NCBI GenBank assembly: GCA_030670715.1
Contig: DAOVBC010000040.1
Location: 1-11,361, forward strand
From: Deltaproteobacteria bacterium
GTDB lineage: Bacteria > Desulfobacterota > Desulfobacteria > Desulfobacterales > SG8-13
Direction: 5' to 3'
Length of the DNA stretch: 11,361 bases
The notes beneath the pieces are model-generated. The model saw only the letters and a list, made by a program, of their open reading frames with translations. It did no database searches and had not been told where the DNA came from. Below are positions 7,230 through 11,361 of the stretch, piece by piece. Position 1 is the first letter of the stretch. Every line of letters begins with the position of its first letter. The position numbers were made by a program, and so were the translations under genes.

Positions 7230-8612
7230 TTAATACGGAAATTCGATACCCATCTGCGCCAGTTCGTCTTTGACCTTACGGTACATGTCGTAGTGCTCCT
7301 GTGTCGGCAGGGCCTTGGCAACATCGTAGCATTCCTGGTATTCTTTGCCCAGGGGGGCATCGGCGGCATTGGACTCGTATTTTTCAAGCAGCTTTAAGGT
7401 TAGGTCATTCGCCTGTTCACGGGTCATTTCCTGTCGGGCCACCGCATGACCGACCTCCATGCCGAGTCTCGCTTCCAGGGGGGTGGCTCTGTTTCGATGC
7501 TTGTTCCGTGCCGACGCCATTTCCCACAGGTGCCATCCCGTAACCGTACTGACCAGGGCATGACAGGCCGTTTCGTAGAAAAGCATTTCGGTCATGGGGC
7601 CGGCGTTGGCGAATCCGTTTGAGGTATGGAGCAGCGTGCTGTTTCTTGCCAGCGACTGACCGGCCATGGAAATTGACCAGAGGAGTTCGCGTGTTGTGTT
7701 GGAGACGTAATTCAGATGAAAAGGAAAATGCTGGCTGAATATGGCGCCGTGGATAACCAGGCCAATCAGGCTGTACGCCACCAGGGTTACGGCAACCCCT
7801 TCAGAACCGCCGCACCAGCCACCGTAAATAGGTCCTGTAAGGTGGCCGGTATAACAGCCGTATTGCGCATAGTGAACGACGCGGTTCAACAGGGTGTCGG
7901 CGGTTTTGAATTCGGTGAGCGACCCCACCAGACGGGCATCGGTTGTCCGGACGCCCCATTCATTGTCGGAAACGGCAATCTGCCCACTGTCGTGTTCGGC
8001 CGTACCGACGGCTACCAGGAAAGTTCCGGGCCGACCCAGCTGTCTGGCTGCCAGCCTGAGGTTGGAAATGTGCTGAATGCAGCCGTTGATTTCGGTCGGC
8101 CCGCCGGAGGTAATAAGCTGGCCGGTGGATTCTTCCAGAATCGGGGCGCAAATGCCGTCCAGGAGCGGTTCTTTGAGGTAGGCCAGGCACATTGAGTGAT
8201 GATATTCTTCGTTGCAGGTAATGTCCGGACTCATAATACAAAACGGTGGTTCCGGATCCTCGACGGTGCGGTGCTTCCAGAGGACTGCGTCTTTTCCGGC
8301 TCCGACCCGGTACTGATCTTTTGCAGTATACAGCGCTTCTTTGATTTCCGTATCGGAGACTTTGATCATCCGATGGGTGTCCGTATTGTAAACACCCACC
8401 TCACGAAACAATTCCCATCCGGCCTGCCAGAGCCTGTCAGCCATGTCATCATCGGTCTGAACTGGATTGTCTGGGTCATATTTGATCTCATACTTTTTAA
8501 TGATTTTTTTAAGTGTCGGAGTAAAAAGTCTGGGCAAAAATTCGTCTTCTTCCATATGTGGTCCTGTATTGGATCTTTCGATCATTTCCCAAATGCGATA
8601 GGCTGTGGTCAT
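7230..8612 (-). CDS. MtmB-like methyltransferase lacking pyrrolysine
   Basis: The 460-residue product matches monomethylamine:corrinoid methyltransferase MtmB (458 residues in Methanosarcina) along its whole length. Shared stretches include AGWELFREVGVYNTDTHR, GAGKDAV, GRPG (193-196), a GPIYGGWCGG-type glycine-rich turn (260-269), NTTRELL, AGPMTEM, the PLEARLGMEVGHAVA region and AP.GK.YQECYDV near the C-terminus. Archaeal MtmB carries pyrrolysine at residue 202. Anchoring on GRPG and the following G(N/Q)I, as I recall the archaeal sequence, places Val200 at that position with no gap. No amber codon is needed to read the gene through. The enzyme either uses another chemistry for substrate binding or has another substrate, as happened in the MttB family. 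The ATG start has AGGAGG 7 bases upstream and lies 13 bases after the corrinoid-protein gene, which argues that the two act together. Confidence 0.9.
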   Translation of the reverse strand: MTTAYRIWEMIERSNTGPHMEEDEFLPRLFTPTLKKIIKKYEIKYDPDNPVQTDDDMADRLWQAGWELFREVGVYNTDTHRMIKVSDTEIKEALYTAKDQYRVGAGKDAVLWKHRTVEDPEPPFCIMSPDITCNEEYHHSMCLAYLKEPLLDGICAPILEESTGQLITSGGPTEINGCIQHISNLRLAARQLGRPGTFLVAVGTAEHDSGQIAVSDNEWGVRTTDARLVGSLTEFKTADTLLNRVVHYAQYGCYTGHLTGPIYGGWCGGSEGVAVTLVAYSLIGLVIHGAIFSQHFPFHLNYVSNTTRELLWSISMAGQSLARNSTLLHTSNGFANAGPMTEMLFYETACHALVSTVTGWHLWEMASARNKHRNRATPLEARLGMEVGHAVARQEMTREQANDLTLKLLEKYESNAADAPLGKEYQECYDVAKALPTQEHYDMYRKVKDELAQMGIEFPY

Positions 8613-8625
8613 CGCTATACCTCCT

Positions 8626-9258
8626 TTACTCTACCAGCAGGCCGGTCATGAGCCCGGGGGCGGAGTTGGCATTTTCGCAGTAAAGGTCTGCACCGATCAT
8701 ATCGGCCCATTCTTTTGAGGCTGGTGCTCCACCGATAACGACCTTATACTTGTCCCGCAAGCCTTTTTCTTTTAAGAATTCGATAATTTCTTTCTGGCGT
8801 GGCATTGTGGTTGTCATCAATGAGGAAGCACCGATAAAATCCGCTCCCATTGCCTCCGCTTCTTTAATAAAGTCCAGAGAATCCACGTCATAGCCGAGGT
8901 CCTTTACTTCGAACCCGTTGGTTTCCAGCATCAGCTTAACGATATTTTTTCCGATTTCATGCAGATCACCCCTTACGACGCCTAAAACCACTTTGCCTTT
9001 AGACGTCCAGGTATCCGTTTTAGGCAGCCGGGGGCGCACGAGTTCCACTACGGCTGTTAGCGCTTCTCCGGCAAGCATAACCTCGGGGAGAAATATATCC
9101 AGCTTGGCGAACCTTTCACCCACGCGGCCCATGGCCTCGGTGAGGGTGTTGAGGATCGTTAGCGGGTCGGTTCCGTCGGTCAAAAGCCTCTCGGCCAGGG
9201 CCTTGCTTTCTTTATCGTCGCCGTCTTCGACATATTTGCCTAACTGTTCCAGTGACAT
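8626..9258 (-). CDS. Methyltransferase corrinoid (B12-binding) protein
   Basis: This 210-residue protein is a MtmC/MtbC/MttC-type corrinoid protein, the methyl carrier between a substrate methyltransferase and a second methyltransferase. Residues 1-80 form the helical cap domain. The Rossmann-like B12 domain follows, with the base-off/His-on motif GDLHEIG (97-103, H100 as lower cobalt ligand), SSLMTTTM (135-142) and the GGAP loop (166-169). The motif has Glu where many relatives have Asp (DLHEIG for DxHDIG), a mild variation. An in-frame ATG 54 bases upstream would extend the protein, but the ATG at 9258 was chosen because GGGAGG (9265-9270) lies 6 bases ahead and the protein then begins like its relatives. 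It is first in the operon and is the only corrinoid protein here, so both downstream methyltransferases probably share it. Confidence 0.93.
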   Translation of the reverse strand: MSLEQLGKYVEDGDDKESKALAERLLTDGTDPLTILNTLTEAMGRVGERFAKLDIFLPEVMLAGEALTAVVELVRPRLPKTDTWTSKGKVVLGVVRGDLHEIGKNIVKLMLETNGFEVKDLGYDVDSLDFIKEAEAMGADFIGASSLMTTTMPRQKEIIEFLKEKGLRDKYKVVIGGAPASKEWADMIGADLYCENANSAPGLMTGLLVE

Positions 9259-9279
9259 ATAAAACCTCCCATCTGACAA

Positions 9280-9285
9280 ATTATA
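9280..9285 (-). promoter_or_regulatory. Candidate -10 element for the methyltransferase operon
   Basis: A perfect TATAAT reads leftward at 9285-9280, about 22 bases ahead of the corrinoid-protein ATG. No matching -35 hexamer lies 16-18 bases upstream, so if used it would need an activator. The leader would be only about 15 bases, just enough to hold the Shine-Dalgarno. The candidate at 9385-9404 is the competing choice. Confidence 0.4.
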
Positions 9286-9290
9286 TACGG

Positions 9291-9369
9291 TCATATCGGC
9301 CGATCCTTTCACCCGGCACGATTGCCTCGTATTGGATTATTGATGAATGTCTAACATGCATCATATCGG
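9291..9369. promoter_or_regulatory. Palindrome and 9-bp direct repeat in divergent region
   Basis: TCATATCGG occurs exactly at 9291-9299 and 9361-9369. The first copy runs into a perfect 10-bp palindrome ATCGGCCGAT (9295-9304) lying directly upstream of the leftward TATAAT at 9285-9280. Such an arrangement suits a regulator with two binding sites between the divergent genes. No regulator gene is in the window, so the assignment is inference. Confidence 0.35.
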
Positions 9370-9384
9370 TTCATAATTCAACCC

Positions 9385-9404
9385 ATTATAGCCCGAATGC
9401 GGGC
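9385..9404 (-). promoter_or_regulatory. Alternative leftward -10 with abutting near-palindrome
   Basis: A second perfect TATAAT reads leftward at 9390-9385. Immediately upstream lies the near-perfect 14-bp dyad GCCCGAATGCGGGC (9391-9404), which would fall in the promoter spacer, a common operator position. The -35 is weak (AGATTG at 17 bases). Use of this promoter would give a leader of about 120 bases containing the ATCGGCCGAT palindrome. Confidence 0.35.
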
Positions 9405-9472
9405 AAACAATCTCAGGCTGACAGGGAGCCCGCACAATTGAAAAGACAACTTCACCTCTCTTGAGTTATTAT

Positions 9473-9500
9473 TTGACAATCTCAGAATATTGAATTTAAT
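9473..9500 (+). promoter_or_regulatory. Sigma70-type promoter for the SBP-like gene
   Basis: A perfect TTGACA (9473-9478) is followed after 16 bases by TTTAAT (9495-9500), five of six matches to the -10 consensus. Transcription would begin near 9507, leaving a leader of about 27 bases with AGAGG (9518-9522) as ribosome-binding site 11 bases before the ATG at 9534. Confidence 0.65.
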
Positions 9501-9533
9501 GTAACCTGAATCCATTTAGAGGCATCAAATTGT

Positions 9534-10418
9534 ATGGCACGACCTGATTTAGAGAAAGTCGTCTGGGGAGCTCCGTCGTTCTGGATCGAACGGTTTCCGC
9601 TTTATTGCGGACAACACCTCGGCTTTTTCCGTGACCAGGGCATCGAACTTGAGGTCTGGTTGTCTTACGGTGGTCCCGAGCTGGCGCAGGCGGTGGTTCA
9701 GGGGAGCATCCACATAGGCGATATGGGGTTGCCCCCTTTCGCAGCAGCCTACTCCCGGGGCCTGCCGGCGCGGATTATCGGAAGCAGTCCCATCCAGCAG
9801 CTGGACCATTACCTGGTGGCGGCTCCGCCCATCGACAGCGTGGCCGATTTGGGTGGAAAACGGATCGGAATTCTGTCCCGCGGCAGCTGTGATGACTATT
9901 TTCTTCGCCGCATGCTTCGTTCCGAGGGAATCGATTCTGAGTCGGGGGTTGATCGGGTTCCGCTCGGAGCTTCCTACGGTGATCTGCAGGTCTTCACCGA
10001 TGCGGCGGTCGATGCCTCTTTTATGGTGGAGCCCGGTGTGTCAGCGGGTGAAGCCGCCGGTCTGTTCAAAGTTATCGGCCGGGTGGGAGATTACTTTCCC
10101 CGCTATCAGTGGGGCATCATCCTGGCCAGCAACCGGTGGCTCGTCGAACGCCGCGACCTGATCAACCGGTTGATGAGCGCTTTTCGCAAAGCCTGCCGGT
10201 TCATTCGTACCCACCCCGAAGACACCCTCAAGCTGGGCGGCGACATTTTCAAGGTGGACCAGGCGGTGTTTCGCAGGGCGCTGTTGCGCGATCTGGCCCA
10301 CTGGCAGATCGACGCGCGCATTGACGATACAGGCCTGCACAATGCGCTTAAAATACAGGCAGATATGGGCATAGCCATTGACGCCATCAGCCTGACGCAA
10401 ATGGTGGAGCAAATGTAG
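9534..10418 (+). CDS. NMT1/SsuA-like substrate-binding protein, no signal peptide
   Basis: This 294-residue protein has the periplasmic-binding fold of the NMT1/SsuA/ThiY class (type 2 SBPs for sulfonates, pyrimidine precursors and similar small molecules). Visible features are FPLYCGQHLGFFRDQGIELE (21-40), the ligand-loop-like GGPELAQAVVQGSIHIGDMG (46-65), VADLGGKRIGI (103-113) and a hinge region near 154-165 (DASFMVEPGVSAG), then helices including NRLMSAFRKACRFIRTHPED (211-230). It begins directly with the first beta strand: no signal peptide or lipobox is present, and an in-frame TGA at 9507 excludes a longer N-terminus. No permease or ATPase gene is adjacent. The product is therefore probably cytoplasmic, as a ligand sensor, carrier or catalytic relative. 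Transcription is divergent from the methyltransferase operon, which suggests a shared substrate. The cysteine-rich and His features of THI5 pyrimidine synthases are not seen. It ends in TAG. Confidence 0.82.
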   Translation: MARPDLEKVVWGAPSFWIERFPLYCGQHLGFFRDQGIELEVWLSYGGPELAQAVVQGSIHIGDMGLPPFAAAYSRGLPARIIGSSPIQQLDHYLVAAPPIDSVADLGGKRIGILSRGSCDDYFLRRMLRSEGIDSESGVDRVPLGASYGDLQVFTDAAVDASFMVEPGVSAGEAAGLFKVIGRVGDYFPRYQWGIILASNRWLVERRDLINRLMSAFRKACRFIRTHPEDTLKLGGDIFKVDQAVFRRALLRDLAHWQIDARIDDTGLHNALKIQADMGIAIDAISLTQMVEQM

Positions 10419-10424
10419 CCGCGT

Positions 10425-10457
10425 AAAAAGTCTGCCTGCTCTATCAGGTAGATTTTT
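10425..10457. terminator. Bidirectional Rho-independent terminator
   Basis: CCTG (10435-10438) pairs with CAGG (10445-10448) across the 6-base loop CTCTAT, extended by a G-U wobble, TCT/AGA, and AAAAA/TTTTT with one bulged G. T tracts follow on the plus strand (10453-10457, then six more after AC) and A tracts precede it (10425-10429), so it works for both the SBP-like gene and the gene entering from the right. The leftward stop codon (10456-10458) lies in the outer arm. Confidence 0.8.
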
Positions 10458-11361
10458 ACTTTTTTCTACCAAAGTCTTCCGCCGCTTTTTTAAGCATGTA
10501 AACATTATAGGGGGGTACATTGGGCGGCAGCCCGCATCCCGGCATCAGGATAAACCCCCGGGGCGCCTTCTCCCCTTTGGCCAGAGCGTCGCGGCACAGA
10601 CTATAGACCTGATCTGCGGTGCCTAGGTGGATGACCGCCGGCTCGATGTTGCCGGCAATGACACAGTGATCGCCAAAGGTGTCGATAGCCGTATCGATAT
10701 CCACTTCGTGGCCGAAGCTGACAACGCCGGGTTCACCCATGGGAATCTGCGACCAGAATGGCAGGTTAAGGTTCTGTTCTCCGCAAATGTGACAAAAGAT
10801 GTGGCAAATTCCCGAATCCAGGATCTGCTCGTGCAATTCTTTCTGGTAGGGCAGAACAAAGCTTTCGAACAGATGTGGTGAAATCATCTGATTGGAGGCC
10901 GTGGGGGCGGCATTGTAAACCAGCATGTGCTCCGGCGGAAATATTTTTGTAAAATGACGCACCACTGCCACGCTGTAGTCAGTGGCCACGCGCAGCAGCC
11001 GGTGGACCAGTTCGGGGCGCTTGAGCATCCAGCGGCACAGGGATTCCGGGCCGCACAGGCTGCGGGCCCCCTCTATGGGGGAGGTAATGAACGGAAAGAC
11101 GGGCAGTCCATGAGCTTGCTGGAGGCGGGCAAAGACCAGATAAAGGGGCATGGGGCCTGAAGAAGCAATGTTTTCAGGGATCTGGATCTTTTCGGCCTCG
11201 GCTTCCGTCGCCACAGGGTACCGGACCGCACTGGGGGCCATGTCGTATTCACCGGTCGGCCATTTAATTTCTCCTCCGAAAGCCCAGGTTACGTCCGAGG
11301 CACCGCCCACTGCTATTTTCGGGACACCGTCGTCCCCGAACATTTCGCTGATCCAAATCTG
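10456..11361 (-). CDS. MtaA/MtbA-type (URO-D fold) methyltransferase, partial
   Basis: The reading frame stays open to the right edge of the window, so the N-terminus is missing; 301 residues are visible against roughly 340 in MtbA/MtaA. The fold is that of uroporphyrinogen decarboxylase, a TIM barrel also used by methylcobamide:CoM methyltransferases and by CmuA. The zinc ligands of the methyltransferase branch are present: His and Cys in CHICGEQ, then a distant Cys in LMPGCGLPPNVPP near the C-terminus. True HemE lacks these, so a methyl-transfer role is favoured. Such a protein would take the methyl group from the corrinoid protein (or load it), acting with the neighbouring operon, although it is transcribed separately and converges with the SBP-like gene. 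The final methyl acceptor (coenzyme M, tetrahydrofolate or other) cannot be told. An internal ATG at 11341-11343 is not the real start, because homology to the family begins earlier. Confidence 0.85.
   Translation of the reverse strand, partial: QIWISEMFGDDGVPKIAVGGASDVTWAFGGEIKWPTGEYDMAPSAVRYPVATEAEAEKIQIPENIASSGPMPLYLVFARLQQAHGLPVFPFITSPIEGARSLCGPESLCRWMLKRPELVHRLLRVATDYSVAVVRHFTKIFPPEHMLVYNAAPTASNQMISPHLFESFVLPYQKELHEQILDSGICHIFCHICGEQNLNLPFWSQIPMGEPGVVSFGHEVDIDTAIDTFGDHCVIAGNIEPAVIHLGTADQVYSLCRDALAKGEKAPRGFILMPGCGLPPNVPPYNVYMLKKAAEDFGRKK

Noticed and set aside
5736..8612. Possible pyrrolysine (amber) readthrough in the two methyltransferase genes
   Set aside because: Both reading frames are complete at family length without an internal TAG. 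The only nearby in-frame TAG lies upstream of the MttB-like GTG start. The SBP-like gene itself ends in TAG, consistent with TAG as an ordinary stop.
9311..9330. Sigma54-like CGGCAC...TTGC in the divergent region
   Set aside because: The GG and GC are too close together (7 rather than 10 bases between them).
9252..9464. Small rightward ORF of 70 codons in the divergent region
   Set aside because: It begins inside the corrinoid-protein gene on the opposite strand, has no ribosome-binding site, and runs through the promoter elements.
9534..10418. Thiamine-pyrimidine (THI5) synthase identity
   Set aside because: The fold is shared, but the Cys-rich iron-site motif and catalytic His of THI5 enzymes are not visible, so only a general NMT1/SsuA-like call is made.
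10456..11361. Heme-pathway uroporphyrinogen decarboxylase HemE
   Set aside because: The protein carries the HxC and distal Cys zinc-ligand pattern of the methyltransferase branch, and the context is methyl transfer rather than heme synthesis.

Overview
The window looks like chromosomal DNA of an anaerobic, corrinoid-using bacterium, most likely a member of the Desulfobacterota (sulfate reducers related to Desulfobacterales). This is an inference from gene content: corrinoid methyltransferases of the MttB and MtmB families, a MtbA/MtaA-like uroporphyrinogen-decarboxylase-fold protein, and long acidic TPR proteins. No rRNA or tRNA is present to confirm it.

Left part (1-5602). Two leftward genes, a stand-alone cyclic-nucleotide-binding-domain protein and a small YfcE-type metallophosphoesterase, overlap as TAATG and form a pair. 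A 475-base divergent region with several dyads and a strong sigma70-like promoter separates them from a very large rightward gene of about 1385 codons. Its product has an unrecognised N-terminal domain, a basic coiled coil, and four copies of an 80-residue TPR module spaced by long acidic, disordered-looking linkers.

Middle (5736-9258). A compact leftward operon encodes, in order of transcription, a methyltransferase corrinoid protein, a homologue of monomethylamine methyltransferase MtmB, and a homologue of trimethylamine methyltransferase MttB. Intergenic gaps are 13 and 24 bases, and each gene has a clear Shine-Dalgarno sequence. Neither methyltransferase contains an in-frame amber codon. 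In the MtmB homologue, the residue that aligns with the catalytic pyrrolysine of archaeal MtmB appears to be valine. The cluster therefore looks like a pyrrolysine-free methyl-transfer system whose substrate cannot be read from sequence. The MtmB-like member is the least expected part.

Right part (9259-11361). A 275-base divergent region carries candidate promoters for both directions and repeated or palindromic elements. Rightward from it runs an NMT1/SsuA-like substrate-binding protein without a signal peptide. It converges, across a good bidirectional terminator, on a leftward gene cut by the window edge that encodes a MtaA/MtbA-type zinc methyltransferase keeping the His-x-Cys...Cys ligands. 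A working model, by inference, is that the two substrate methyltransferases methylate the shared corrinoid protein, a second methyltransferase (perhaps the right-edge protein) passes the methyl group on, and the SBP-like protein senses or delivers the substrate. No corrinoid-reactivating protein (RamA/RACo type) and no membrane transporter is encoded in this window.
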